Shown here: positions 37,641 to 47,121 of the stretch, in pieces
Layout of the letters: each line of letters starts with the position of its first letter
Numbering within the stretch: position 1 is the stretch's first letter
Assembly (NCBI GenBank): GCA_024400915.1
Contig: JAKSLX010000011.1
Location: forward strand, 1 to 64,000
Direction: 5' to 3'
DNA length: 64,000 bases
DNA from: Treponema sp.
Lineage (GTDB): Bacteria > Spirochaetota > Spirochaetia > Treponematales > Treponemataceae
Notes under the pieces: generated by a model
Databases searched by the model: none
What the model saw: the letters and a program-made list of their open reading frames with translations, nothing else
Told to the model about the DNA's origin: nothing
Made by a program: the position numbers and the translations under genes

Positions 37641-40514
37641 TTGATAAGATTTTCATTCCGTCATCCGGTTTCCTGCCTTATGATTTATGCAGGACTTTTA
37701 ATATGCTCTTTATTTATTTTGCAAAATGTTTCAGTTGGTTATTTGCCAACTTTAGATTCAAGAAAGATTTTGATTAAAACTGAATTTAAAGGTGCAGAAG
37801 CTGAACTAATTAGGGAAAGTGTAACCTGTCCTTTGGAAAAAGCCTGTCTGTTACTTGAAAATCATAGAAACATTACGTCTATTTCCCGTGATGAACTTTC
37901 CTTAATTCAGATAGAATTTCACAATGGTACTGATATGGATGTTGCATTGTTAAAAGCAAAAGAAACTATTGATTCTGCCTTTGAAAACCTTCCTTATGGT
38001 TGCAAAAAAAGTACGGTAAAGTTTATTGAAACAAACTGTGAATCCATGAATTTTTCTGTTACCTCAGAATCTCTTGATAACACCCAATTGAGATTTTATG
38101 CAGAAAACTCCCTGGCACCAAAACTTCAGAGGATAAAGGGGATTTCAGATATTTCTATATATGGAGGTGATAAATCTGAAATTCAAATAATTCTGGATAA
38201 GGATAAACTCTTCTCTAAAAAAATTACTATTACAGATGTAGCTACGGCTTGTAATCTTTCAAACGGGGAATTTTCTGTAGGAAATTTTATTGAAGGTGAA
38301 AACATTCATCAGATAAAAATAGAAGGCAATTTAAAAGATGAAAGTGATTTTGAAAATATAATCATCAGTCATAGTCCAGTTTCGGGAGACATTAGGGTAA
38401 AAGATGTCGGTAAGGTAGAAATAAAGAATCAGGAAAAAATAAGTTTTGCAGAACTCAACGGAAAGGAATGCATTCTATTCTCGGTGAAATATAATAAATC
38501 GGAAAGTCCCATAAAAGTTTCAAATCGTCTGAAAAAACAGTTAAAAGAATTCTCTATTCAAAATAATGACGAAATGGAAATAACCATTTTGGAGGATAGT
38601 GCAAAAAATCTAGAAAATGAATTGGAGCGTTTTATTGTACAGGGTTCTTTAGGATTCTTGATTACAGCAATTTGTCTTGCAGTTTTTTATAAATCAATTG
38701 TTCTTTCAATTGTGGTTTCCATAACAATTCCTTTATGTTTGATTTATTCTATGGCTTTGCTTACCATGACAGGAAATTCTTTAAATTCAATTTCCATTTC
38801 AGGTTTGACTTTAGGTATCGGAATGGCAGTGGATTGTAGCGCAGTTGCAGCGGAGAGTATTCTGTCTTCAAAAAATATTTTTAAGGGAACAAGGAAAATT
38901 CTTATTTCAAATCTTGGTTCAACTGCTACAACAATAATTGCTTTCATACCTGTGTTTTTAATTTATGGTCCAATAAAAGAAATGTTTTCCTGTCTATCAC
39001 TTGCAGTTATTGGATGCGTTGGATTTTCTTTTCTGGTTTCCTGTTCTCTTACAGTTTCTTTGCTGACTTTAATCAAAAATAAAAATGATGCTTTCATTGA
39101 ATTACTAAAATTCGAAAGCTTAAAAAGCTCCTATAAAAAGACCCTTTTAAAATTTTTTCATAGACCTCAATTGATTATAGTTGCAACTGTAATATTTCTT
39201 CTTTCAGGAATAGTTCTACTTAGCGTGATGAAAATCGATTTTACAAGCAAAAATGATACTGAAAAAGTATCAATAACTGTGAAATTTCCAGCCAATGTAA
39301 CTTTAGCTTACATTCAGGATACAGAAAAATATTACTATAAAAAACTGAAGGAAATTCCAGGCTTAAAAAAAATTACAATCTATGGGGGAGATGATTATGA
39401 TATTCATGAACTTTCATCCACATCTTTATGGTCCAATAAAATTGTTTTTGATCTTTACATTGGAAAAACTCAAATAGAGCCTTTAAAAAGAATTCTTGAA
39501 CCTTTATTTGTTGGGGTGGAAATTGACATTGATTATGAGAGTTTTTCTTTTTCGAAAAATTTAGTGAATTCAATGGGAAAGTATTTTTTAGAGTCTGATA
39601 GTCTGGATCAATTGAATAAAAATATCGAATCGCTACAGTCATCTGGAATATTTAAATTTTCCCCTGATGAAAATTATTATGAATGGGATTTCGTTCCTTC
39701 AATTGAATTACTTTCAGAGTATTCAATTGGAAGTGATTATGTGGTTTCTGAAATGTCACATTTTATAAATGGTATTGAACTTGAAGAATTTGAGGGGAAA
39801 TCAAGGAAATACCCAATAAAGGTACTTCTTAAAAAAGAAAATGAAAATATTCATCATCTATTAAAACACCTTACAATTAATGTCCAAGGAATCCAAATGC
39901 CCATATCATTTCTTGGAGAACTTAAGGAAACTAAAAAGGAAAAGATTTTTCTAAGGGAAAATTTATTGGATGCAAAAATTATTTCCAATGATTTTATAAG
40001 GGATGAAAAAAATCCTGATTATAAGATCTGGGATGCCAATGCAGAGGTTTTAAATGCAATTAAAAAAGAATTCATTCTTTTAATAATATTTGTATGTCTT
40101 TTAATCTATATTTTACTCGGCATTATTTTTCAATCTTTTGAAAAACCTTTTATTGTTTGCTTTGCCATGATTTTTTCAATTCCTGGAGCTTTGTTTGCAT
40201 TGTTTATAGCAGGGAAAACACTGGATTTAAATGCACTCATTTCTTTTGTGATTTTACTCGGTCTATCAGCCAATAATTCAATTCTACTGATGGAGTCTGT
40301 TTCGCAGTCTTCAACTTTAAATGTTGGTGAGCTCATTGAAAAATGTTGTTCCAAGCTAAATGCACTTCTCATAACCAATGGAACGACTGTTTTATCTCTT
40401 ATTCCTTTTGTTTTTACGTCATCAATTTCAATTTCCATTATCGGAGGCCTCTGTTTTTCCTTACCTTTAACCGCTATTTCAATTCCCGTTTTTGTAAGAT
40501 GGAGGATCAAGTGA
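37641..40514 (+). CDS. RND-family efflux transporter, subunit 1
   Basis: This 957-aa inner-membrane pump protein has the RND layout: helix 1 at residues 10-30, a large periplasmic loop, helices 2-6 (about residues 330-480), helix 7, a second large loop, and helices 8-12 (about residues 805-955). The start is TTG with AGAGG upstream, giving an N-terminus (IRFSFRHPVSC) typical of the family. In helix 4 only Asp398 of the usual Asp pair is present, in the form D-C. In helix 10 the usual Lys is Asn (N878). It overlaps the second RND gene by 4 bases, so a hetero-oligomer is likely. Substrate unknown. Confidence 0.88.
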   Translation: MIRFSFRHPVSCLMIYAGLLICSLFILQNVSVGYLPTLDSRKILIKTEFKGAEAELIRESVTCPLEKACLLLENHRNITSISRDELSLIQIEFHNGTDMDVALLKAKETIDSAFENLPYGCKKSTVKFIETNCESMNFSVTSESLDNTQLRFYAENSLAPKLQRIKGISDISIYGGDKSEIQIILDKDKLFSKKITITDVATACNLSNGEFSVGNFIEGENIHQIKIEGNLKDESDFENIIISHSPVSGDIRVKDVGKVEIKNQEKISFAELNGKECILFSVKYNKSESPIKVSNRLKKQLKEFSIQNNDEMEITILEDSAKNLENELERFIVQGSLGFLITAICLAVFYKSIVLSIVVSITIPLCLIYSMALLTMTGNSLNSISISGLTLGIGMAVDCSAVAAESILSSKNIFKGTRKILISNLGSTATTIIAFIPVFLIYGPIKEMFSCLSLAVIGCVGFSFLVSCSLTVSLLTLIKNKNDAFIELLKFESLKSSYKKTLLKFFHRPQLIIVATVIFLLSGIVLLSVMKIDFTSKNDTEKVSITVKFPANVTLAYIQDTEKYYYKKLKEIPGLKKITIYGGDDYDIHELSSTSLWSNKIVFDLYIGKTQIEPLKRILEPLFVGVEIDIDYESFSFSKNLVNSMGKYFLESDSLDQLNKNIESLQSSGIFKFSPDENYYEWDFVPSIELLSEYSIGSDYVVSEMSHFINGIELEEFEGKSRKYPIKVLLKKENENIHHLLKHLTINVQGIQMPISFLGELKETKKEKIFLRENLLDAKIISNDFIRDEKNPDYKIWDANAEVLNAIKKEFILLIIFVCLLIYILLGIIFQSFEKPFIVCFAMIFSIPGALFALFIAGKTLDLNALISFVILLGLSANNSILLMESVSQSSTLNVGELIEKCCSKLNALLITNGTTVLSLIPFVFTSSISISIIGGLCFSLPLTAISIPVFVRWRIK

Positions 40515-43378
40515 ATTTAGAAAATTGGTATAAAAACAGGAAAAGTGCATTATATATATTTCTTGTCATAACTATCATCCTCATGTATTCAGGAAGGAAT
40601 ATTAGATTTGGAAATTATACAAACGAAAATGGAATTTCCTGCTGCATTGAATTTTCCTGTTCAAATTCAAATTGTTCAAATATGGAAAAAGAAGTTACCA
40701 TTCCTCTTGAAAGTAAAATCAATGAAATTCCTTATTTGAGTGAAATCAGATCAGTTATAGAAGAAAATAAATCTTCAACCTATCTTTACTTTGACGAGAA
40801 GGCTGACAGAAAAAAAACATATTTTGAAATTTCAAAAATCACTGATGAAGTTTATGGTGCAATTTCTTATCCACTTAGAAAACCAAGAATTTATTTTGAT
40901 AATAATGAAAATTTTTCGGATTTTGTTTTTGCTATTTTCGAAAACAATGATGAAGACGCCTGTAGTATTCAAAGAGAACTTTTTGAAACAATAGAAAGCC
41001 TAGATGAAGTTTCACGGGTGGAAATCTATGGAAAAACAGATCAGGAAGTAAAAATCAACTTGAACGAAGACCTTGATATGAACAATAAAATCAGTCCTCA
41101 GGATATTTCTCTCATAATTCAAAAAAATAATCCATTTAATTCAAGTTTACTTTGCAAATCAAACATTACAAAAGAAAGGATAAACATAATTTCTCAGGTG
41201 AAAAGTTTTGAACAGTGGAAAGAGTTATCCATTAAGAAAAACAAACAGCCTGTAAAACTTTCAAGTCTTTGTAATATTTCCTATGCAGCCAAAGCCCCTG
41301 GTGAAATAGTAAAGCTTAATGGAAAGAATTGTATTGAGATAGAAGTTAAAGCTAAAAATAATTCCGATTGCATAGGGCTTTCAAAAAAATGCAGGCAATT
41401 ACTTAAAAACCGTCTTTCTGAAAATGAATATGCTATTTTACAGGACACAGGAAAAGACCAACAAGATAAAATAAAAAGAGTATTGTTTGCCTTGCTGCAG
41501 GGAATTATCCTGATTTCTATTATTATTCCTTTCCTTTTTAAGGATATAAGAATCGTTGCAGCTTTGATTATATTTATGATCGTTTCATTATTTTTGTCTT
41601 TTTTATTTCTTGGAGCTTTAAGCATTTCCATAAATCAGCAAGTAATATGTGGAATCTGCATTTCCCTTGGGTTAATCATTGATCCAGCAATCATAATTGC
41701 TGAACAAAAACTTAAATCTTCTACAACGGAAATTTTCATAAAGAAAATAAAATCTGTTTTGCCATCCTTAATAACAAGTGCCGGAACAAACCTCATTGTT
41801 TTCATTCCTTTCTTTTTTGTTGAAAAATTGATTCCGGGAATTTCTGAGGTGGTAAAGTCAATAATACTGATGACTTTTGTTTCATTTTTTATTGCAATTG
41901 TTTTTTTCCCTATATTTCTAATGGATGGAAAATTCATCATCCATAAAAATGATAGGTTTGAAAAATCTGTTTCGCAATTAAAACTGAAGAAGAAAAAATG
42001 TCTTTGCATATATGTTCTGATGATTTGTTTCAGTTCAACAGCATTTTTGATACTTAATAAGGATTCTGGTTTTGCATATGCCTCAAATTTAATTTCAGTA
42101 GACATTGAATTCAATCCAGAAAAGAGAAAAGAAATTATAGATGAATCAATATCATCCCTTGTAAGTTTTTTAATGGAGAAAAAATATACGGAAAACGTAA
42201 TTTCTATCTGCAATAAAGGAAATTGCCAGCTGAAAATAAAATTTAACCAGAAAAATATAAATAAAGGTGAACTAATAAAACTTGTTCCCGAAATCAAAAA
42301 TAGGGTAAAAGAAGGAAGTATATTCATCAATGACGGAATCTATAAAAAAAATCCTGGATTCTCCATTGAAATTGCCGTTGAAGGTGAAAACTCAATGGAA
42401 TGCAGGAACCTTGCAAATGAACTTGCCGAAAAACTATACGAATCAAAAAAAGTAACTTCAGTGGTTTTGAATTTTAAAGAGCTTGAAAAAATCTGTAGTT
42501 TTAATCCGGAAAGAAATATAATCGATTTCCTTGGATCATCTCCAGTTGAAATTGGTCAAAACATTTACTGGCAAATCTGTAATCCTGTCATTGACAAATA
42601 TTGGGAAAACAATAGGGAATACGATGTCAGAATATCAAATCAAAAAAATGAGGCCATAACGTTTGAAGACTTTCTGGAAAAAAGAATTTTAATAGGTGAT
42701 GACATATTTAAAATCAGGGAATTGGGGTCAGTGAGTTTTATGGAAGACCTAGGAAAACTTTACCGAAAAAACAACCAGTCCTGTGCTTTCCTTACGGTAT
42801 ATTTTGAAAAAAGCAATACCAAAGAAGCTGTTAAAATAATCAGGGATAGTTTTGCAAAACTAAAAAAAACTGACAGTTATACTTATTCCATCGATAGAAA
42901 AACAATGGAGCGGGAAGAAATTTTCAAGACAATTTTTCTTTCATTTGTTTTTGCTGTTATTCTGCTTTTTATTTTTATCTGTGGAATCAATGAAAAGCCT
43001 TATGCTTCTGTAGCCATACTTTCTATTGTTCCTGCAACTTTTGCAATTCCATTTGCAGTAAAACTTATTCTTAATTCCTGTCTTGGCGCAGGAGATTTTT
43101 TAGGGATGTCTTTGGCTGCTGGAATTGTCGTGAACAATGCAATAATAATTCAAGGGCAGGGGCTGAAAAACAATAGCAGGGGGATTTTAGTAACAAATCT
43201 AACCACAATATTGGGGTCAATTCCCATATTGATCTGCGAAGAAAGTGGATTGTCGAAGGATTTGTCCTTTTACCTGCTGTTTTCCTCCATAGGAGCATTG
43301 CTGCTTGCCTTTATTATTTTCCCACAGATTATATCTTTCCGTACTTCTGTTCGTAAAGATTTTTTGCAAGGTTCATGA
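40511..43378 (+). CDS. RND-family efflux transporter, subunit 2
   Basis: This 955-aa protein has the same 12-helix RND layout as its partner but very divergent periplasmic loops. The start is GTG at 40511 with GGAGG 5 bases upstream and a GTGA overlap with subunit 1. The long frame open from 40343 is not used. Helix 4 keeps a single Asp (Asp391, as D-P) and helix 10 has NN at 875-876 instead of the Lys found in AcrB. The mature periplasmic loops are Cys-rich near residues 45-60. The last 50 bases overlap the convergent cca gene. It is probably a partner of subunit 1 in an export complex. Confidence 0.85.
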   Translation: MNLENWYKNRKSALYIFLVITIILMYSGRNIRFGNYTNENGISCCIEFSCSNSNCSNMEKEVTIPLESKINEIPYLSEIRSVIEENKSSTYLYFDEKADRKKTYFEISKITDEVYGAISYPLRKPRIYFDNNENFSDFVFAIFENNDEDACSIQRELFETIESLDEVSRVEIYGKTDQEVKINLNEDLDMNNKISPQDISLIIQKNNPFNSSLLCKSNITKERINIISQVKSFEQWKELSIKKNKQPVKLSSLCNISYAAKAPGEIVKLNGKNCIEIEVKAKNNSDCIGLSKKCRQLLKNRLSENEYAILQDTGKDQQDKIKRVLFALLQGIILISIIIPFLFKDIRIVAALIIFMIVSLFLSFLFLGALSISINQQVICGICISLGLIIDPAIIIAEQKLKSSTTEIFIKKIKSVLPSLITSAGTNLIVFIPFFFVEKLIPGISEVVKSIILMTFVSFFIAIVFFPIFLMDGKFIIHKNDRFEKSVSQLKLKKKKCLCIYVLMICFSSTAFLILNKDSGFAYASNLISVDIEFNPEKRKEIIDESISSLVSFLMEKKYTENVISICNKGNCQLKIKFNQKNINKGELIKLVPEIKNRVKEGSIFINDGIYKKNPGFSIEIAVEGENSMECRNLANELAEKLYESKKVTSVVLNFKELEKICSFNPERNIIDFLGSSPVEIGQNIYWQICNPVIDKYWENNREYDVRISNQKNEAITFEDFLEKRILIGDDIFKIRELGSVSFMEDLGKLYRKNNQSCAFLTVYFEKSNTKEAVKIIRDSFAKLKKTDSYTYSIDRKTMEREEIFKTIFLSFVFAVILLFIFICGINEKPYASVAILSIVPATFAIPFAVKLILNSCLGAGDFLGMSLAAGIVVNNAIIIQGQGLKNNSRGILVTNLTTILGSIPILICEESGLSKDLSFYLLFSSIGALLLAFIIFPQIISFRTSVRKDFLQGS

Positions 43379-44735
43379 GTTTTTCATGATCATTCATTTC
43401 GGGAGAGTCGGTTACAGTTTCAAAGAGTTCCGAAAGTATTTTACCAATGTGAGGTCCCTTTGGAATTCCTGCTCCCATAAGATCATTTCCGTTAACCTTC
43501 AAGTCCTTAAGGCTTAGGGCAGAATTTTCCTGAACCAGTTTTGCAATGCGATCCTTTAATTCCAGAAGATTATTCCAGCTTGGACTGCCGGGTACAGCAG
43601 CAACATTATGCATTCCGTGAATGTCGGCCAAACGAAGATAAACAAGGTCATCAAGATTTTCAAGTCCAATTCTTATTATGAATCGCCTTACGGCACTGTT
43701 GGTCCAGCTTGATTCATAAAAGAACATGTGGTTCCTTACTAGATGGGTTACCTTCTTTATGTCTTCGTTTGAGAACTTGAGGAATTTCATTGAGGCAAGG
43801 CATTTCTTTTCGGACATTAATTCATGACCATGGAAATGTATGATTTCGTTTCCTTCTATCATTTCAGTAGTCTTGGATTCAGGTTTCCCGATGTCATGAT
43901 AAAAGGCTGCAAGTCTAACAATAAGATTATTCTTTGGAGCACCATCACAGGCATAGAAATTATGGTCTGCAACATCAAATTCATGAAAGCCCCTTTTGTC
44001 TCCCTGAATACATCCTCGACACACTTTGAATTCGGGAATGAAAATGTCCATGAGACCATTATCCTCAAGGAGTCTTAAGCAAACGCTAGGTTTTTCGCTT
44101 TTCATTATTTTGCAGAATTCGTCGTGAAACCTTTCTACTGAAATGGATTTTATTTTATTGATTACCGATTCGTTGGAAATTGCCTTCAAAGTTTCTTCTT
44201 CAATAGTAAATCCCAACTGGCCTGCAAAGCGGATGGCACGAACAGGTCTCAGTCCGTCTTCTCCAAATCTTTCAAGTGGATTTCCTACAGTGCGTATGAT
44301 TTTTCTTTTTATGTCTCCCATACCGTCAAAAGGATCTTTTATGGAACCGTCTGCAAGAGCGGCTGCAATTGCATTCATTGTAAAGTCGCGGCGGCTAAGA
44401 TCTTCTTCAATTGTCCTTGCATATTCAACCTTGTCAGGATGTCTTCCATCGCTGTAATCTGCTTCCGTTCTGAAAGTTGTGGTTTCAAGCTGCATCCCGT
44501 AAATGTGGATTGTAACGGTTCCATGCTGAATGCCTGTAGGGATTACTTTCTTGAAAATTGACATTACCTGTTCTGGAGTAGCATCAGTTGCAAGATCATA
44601 GTCGTGAACATCCTTTCCCATAATCATGTCACGGACAGCTCCGCCAACAAGATAAACAGAAAATCCATTCTTATAGAAAATGTCCCCAACTTTTTTAAGA
44701 GAATCCGGAATCTTTACACTTTTACCAAAAAACAT
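43329..44735 (-). CDS. cca: CCA-adding tRNA nucleotidyltransferase with HD domain
   Basis: This 468-aa class II nucleotidyltransferase adds or repairs the tRNA 3' CCA. The head domain has LVGGAVRD and the metal-binding DYDLATDA. The neck has RRDFTMNAIA and RFGEDGLRPVRAIRFAGQLGF. A C-terminal HD phosphohydrolase domain (HDIGKP, HGHE) follows, as in bacterial Cca proteins. The one tRNA in the window lacks an encoded CCA. The gene is divergent from thiN with only 37 bases between starts, and its last 50 bases are shared tail to tail with the RND subunit 2 gene. Confidence 0.93.
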   Translation of the reverse strand: MFFGKSVKIPDSLKKVGDIFYKNGFSVYLVGGAVRDMIMGKDVHDYDLATDATPEQVMSIFKKVIPTGIQHGTVTIHIYGMQLETTTFRTEADYSDGRHPDKVEYARTIEEDLSRRDFTMNAIAAALADGSIKDPFDGMGDIKRKIIRTVGNPLERFGEDGLRPVRAIRFAGQLGFTIEEETLKAISNESVINKIKSISVERFHDEFCKIMKSEKPSVCLRLLEDNGLMDIFIPEFKVCRGCIQGDKRGFHEFDVADHNFYACDGAPKNNLIVRLAAFYHDIGKPESKTTEMIEGNEIIHFHGHELMSEKKCLASMKFLKFSNEDIKKVTHLVRNHMFFYESSWTNSAVRRFIIRIGLENLDDLVYLRLADIHGMHNVAAVPGSPSWNNLLELKDRIAKLVQENSALSLKDLKVNGNDLMGAGIPKGPHIGKILSELFETVTDSPEMNDHEKLMNLAKNLYEQKYGKI

Positions 44736-44772
44736 GATATAGTTTTACCATAAATTTAAGGAAAATACCATT

Positions 44773-45477
44773 ATGAACGTTTTGATATTTACAGGGGGAC
44801 AGACCCCGGATATAGATGCCGTTTCTCCTTTTTTTAGAGAACTGATTCCTGACTATATTATTGCAGCAGATTCAGGTCTTGATGCCTATGAAAAATACAG
44901 GAAATCTGGGCTTGTTTCTAAAAATCCTGATTTTCTCATCGGAGATTTTGACAGTGTTTCAGACAGAAATATTCTGGACAAATATGATTGTGACAGAAAG
45001 ATTTATTCACATGACAAGGACTATACTGATTCTGAACTTGCCTTAATGAAAGGAAGGGAAGTTGCAGGTTCTTATGGAACTGTTATTCTTTGCGGAGGAA
45101 ACGGTGGAAGACCTGATCATTTCATGGCCTTGTATGATTCTTTTTCCCGTGAATACCATGCTGACATCTGGCTTTGTGGAGAACAGGTAATTTGGTTCTG
45201 TGGATGCGGAACTACAATGAAAATAGATAATGTCACTTTTGAAGACAGAATTTCTGTTTCAAGAATTTCTTCAGAATATGAAAACACTATGCTTGATTGC
45301 AGGGGATTTGAATGGAATTCACTCTTTGAAAGGGGAATGCCGAGCCTATCAAACCGCATATCAAAAGAATACTGTGATGCCCAAAAACCCATTGAACTTG
45401 AGGCAAAAAAAGGAAGTTTTCTTATCTATACGCCTTTTACTGCAAGAGTATCATTGAATTCCGTGGGTGAGGATTGA
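44773..45477 (+). CDS. thiN: Thiamine pyrophosphokinase
   Basis: This 234-aa cytosolic enzyme makes thiamine diphosphate from thiamine and ATP. The family motifs are present in order: ADSGLDAYEKY, LIGDFDSV, the KDYTDSELAL segment and GGNGGRPDHFMA. The C-terminal beta domain ends normally. AAGGA lies 11 bases before the ATG. It diverges from cca and overlaps the following convergent small membrane gene by 27 bases. Confidence 0.9.
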   Translation: MNVLIFTGGQTPDIDAVSPFFRELIPDYIIAADSGLDAYEKYRKSGLVSKNPDFLIGDFDSVSDRNILDKYDCDRKIYSHDKDYTDSELALMKGREVAGSYGTVILCGGNGGRPDHFMALYDSFSREYHADIWLCGEQVIWFCGCGTTMKIDNVTFEDRISVSRISSEYENTMLDCRGFEWNSLFERGMPSLSNRISKEYCDAQKPIELEAKKGSFLIYTPFTARVSLNSVGED

Positions 45478-45810
45478 TATTACCCTGACCAGAAAAAACA
45501 TTCCAGCAGAAACAATCAGACCAAGTAAAAAAATCGAAAAATAAATCCAGTACCTTTTTTTCTGGCTAATAAAAAAAAGCACGACACTTTCAAGTAATCC
45601 GGAGAGGGAAAAAAGAAAAAGCAGGATGCTGTCAAGTGAACAGAGAAAAAGAATGAAAAGCTGGGTGGAATCAAGAAAATTCTGGTGGTTTCCGCTCAAA
45701 TAAAAGGAAAAAAGTACAACAAGAAACAATCCAAGGAAAAGACCTGTTCGGCAAGTAAGCTTGAAGAGGAATGATTTTTTTAACGCTTCTTTAAGGATGT
45801 TTTTTGCCAT
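45451..45810 (-). CDS. Small membrane protein, unknown
   Basis: This 119-aa protein has a positively charged N-terminus (Lys-rich, residues 3-18) and three hydrophobic segments at about residues 22-40, 50-75 and 88-112. No domain is recognised. A good promoter lies upstream (45839-45867), which supports it being real. Its end overlaps thiN by 27 bases, tail to tail. It could be a small envelope or transport accessory; no function can be assigned. Confidence 0.55.
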   Translation of the reverse strand: MAKNILKEALKKSFLFKLTCRTGLFLGLFLVVLFSFYLSGNHQNFLDSTQLFILFLCSLDSILLFLFSLSGLLESVVLFFISQKKRYWIYFSIFLLGLIVSAGMFFLVRVISILTHGIQ

Positions 45811-45838
45811 AGTCTTTATAAAAATCGGATTATCCTGT

Positions 45839-45867
45839 ATTATATAGGTAAGTTTTAATTATTTCAA
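45839..45867 (-). promoter_or_regulatory. Promoter of the small membrane protein gene
   Basis: On the minus strand TTGAAA (45867 down to 45862), a 17-base spacer and a perfect TATAAT (45844 down to 45839) lie about 28 bases before the ATG. The same region read on the + strand offers TTTATA (45815-45820), 17 bases and TATTAT (45838-45843) for the divergent SPFH-like gene, so the two -10 boxes overlap. Confidence 0.6.
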
Positions 45868-45885
45868 TTTTATGGTTGGGGAAAT

Positions 45886-46719
45886 ATGAAAGCAAAAAAA
45901 TTCTTTGGAAATATCATGATACTTGCAATTTTTGCTGCCGCAATTTTCTATATCGGCTGGATTACTTTCAGGGTAAAACCTGGCTTTTGTGCCGTAATGA
46001 CATCGAAAACTAGCGGTGTTTATGAAAAGCCTATTGTTGCTGGCGCATTTACCTGGAGATGGGAAAGACTTCTTCCAACAAACGTTACCCTTGAAACTTT
46101 TGATCTTACTCCATACAAGACAACTCAAGCTGTTTCCGGTGAACTTCCAGGTGCAAAACTCTACAAGGATTATGCCGCCGCAAGTGCAGATTTTTCATAC
46201 AACATTAAATTCAACATTGCCATGAGTATTTCTCCAGAACAGATCCTTAACCTTTATAGGGAAAACAAGATTAAGACAAACGAGGATCTTCAGGAATACT
46301 ATGGGACAAAAGCCAAGATTGCAGCAAGCCTTATTGCTGATGCAATGGTAAAAAACAATTCTGGTGCAACAGTTCAGCCTTCCGCTTTGACTGAAAGCAA
46401 ACTTCTTGAAATCATTATGGAAAGCAAAAAAGAATTTGAAGGAATTGCTTTTTCTTCTGTAGAAATTTCGGACTGCAGTCTTCCTGACATTGAAATATAC
46501 AACAAGGCAAAGGAATCCTACGAATCTTTCCTTGCCATGCTCAATGCAAAACTAGAGCAGTATGCTGATAAAAATGCGGAAAGCTATATTGAAATGGACA
46601 GAACTTTAAAGCAGTTTGAAAAAATCGGAGACCTAATGAAAACATATCCTCATCTTCAGGACATGTTCAAATCAGGTGATGCCGCAGCAGTAATCAATGC
46701 ATTAAAAACAATAAAATAA
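45886..46719 (+). CDS. SPFH/band-7-like membrane protein
   Basis: This 277-aa protein has one N-terminal membrane helix (about residues 8-28) and a domain that opens FRVKPGFCAVMTSKTSGVYEK-style, as SPFH proteins do (residues 29-50), with the WRWERLLPTNVTLETFDL strand pair behind it. A helical second half (about residues 150-277) would form the coiled-coil part. SPFH proteins scaffold membrane complexes or proteases. GGGGAAAT precedes the ATG. It is followed by aroH after 15 bases. Family assignment is by appearance only; a secreted unknown is the alternative. Confidence 0.6.
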   Translation: MKAKKFFGNIMILAIFAAAIFYIGWITFRVKPGFCAVMTSKTSGVYEKPIVAGAFTWRWERLLPTNVTLETFDLTPYKTTQAVSGELPGAKLYKDYAAASADFSYNIKFNIAMSISPEQILNLYRENKIKTNEDLQEYYGTKAKIAASLIADAMVKNNSGATVQPSALTESKLLEIIMESKKEFEGIAFSSVEISDCSLPDIEIYNKAKESYESFLAMLNAKLEQYADKNAESYIEMDRTLKQFEKIGDLMKTYPHLQDMFKSGDAAAVINALKTIK

Positions 46720-46734
46720 ATAGCAGGTATAAAA

Positions 46735-47109
46735 ATGAAAAGACTTTATGCTCTAAGGGGAGCTGTTTGTTCTGAAAATACAAAGGAAGACATCCTTAAA
46801 AATGTCGGAGACATGTGCCGCAGTTTGTTTTCCCTCAACGATGTAAAGGCAGAAGACTTGGTTTCAATTCAGTTTACAATGACAAATGAACTTAATGCAA
46901 TGAACCCTTGCTATGCCTTGAGACATTCCGATACAGGCATAGATACTTCAAAAGTTGCTCTTTTTAGTTCTCCGGAGCTCGAAATCGTAGGCATGCTACG
47001 GAAATGCATAAGAGTAATGGTTACTCTTTACATGGAGGAAAATTCCCAGCTCAAGATGGTCTATATGAATGGTGCAGAAGTTCTAAGGCCTGATTTTGTA
47101 AAAAAATAA
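46735..47109 (+). CDS. aroH: Chorismate mutase, AroH type
   Basis: This 124-aa enzyme converts chorismate to prephenate for phenylalanine and tyrosine. It matches the monofunctional Bacillus-type trimeric fold. Active-site residues align with B. subtilis AroH: Arg8 in ALRGA, Arg63 in YALRH, the Glu of SSPELEIVG, the Arg of RKCIRVMVT and the Tyr of MVYMNGA, with the LRPD ending. It is placed 12 bases before the second GT5 gene. Confidence 0.92.
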   Translation: MKRLYALRGAVCSENTKEDILKNVGDMCRSLFSLNDVKAEDLVSIQFTMTNELNAMNPCYALRHSDTGIDTSKVALFSSPELEIVGMLRKCIRVMVTLYMEENSQLKMVYMNGAEVLRPDFVKK

Positions 47110-47121
47110 AGGGTATTTAAA

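Noticed and set aside
40343..40510. Open 56-codon extension upstream of RND subunit 2
   Set aside because: It overlaps subunit 1 coding sequence out of frame and has no signal or RND similarity. The GTG at 40511 has GGAGG and a GTGA overlap.
41635..42330. 231-codon frame antisense to RND subunit 2
   Set aside because: It lies fully inside a strongly supported transporter gene and is a shadow frame in AT-rich DNA.
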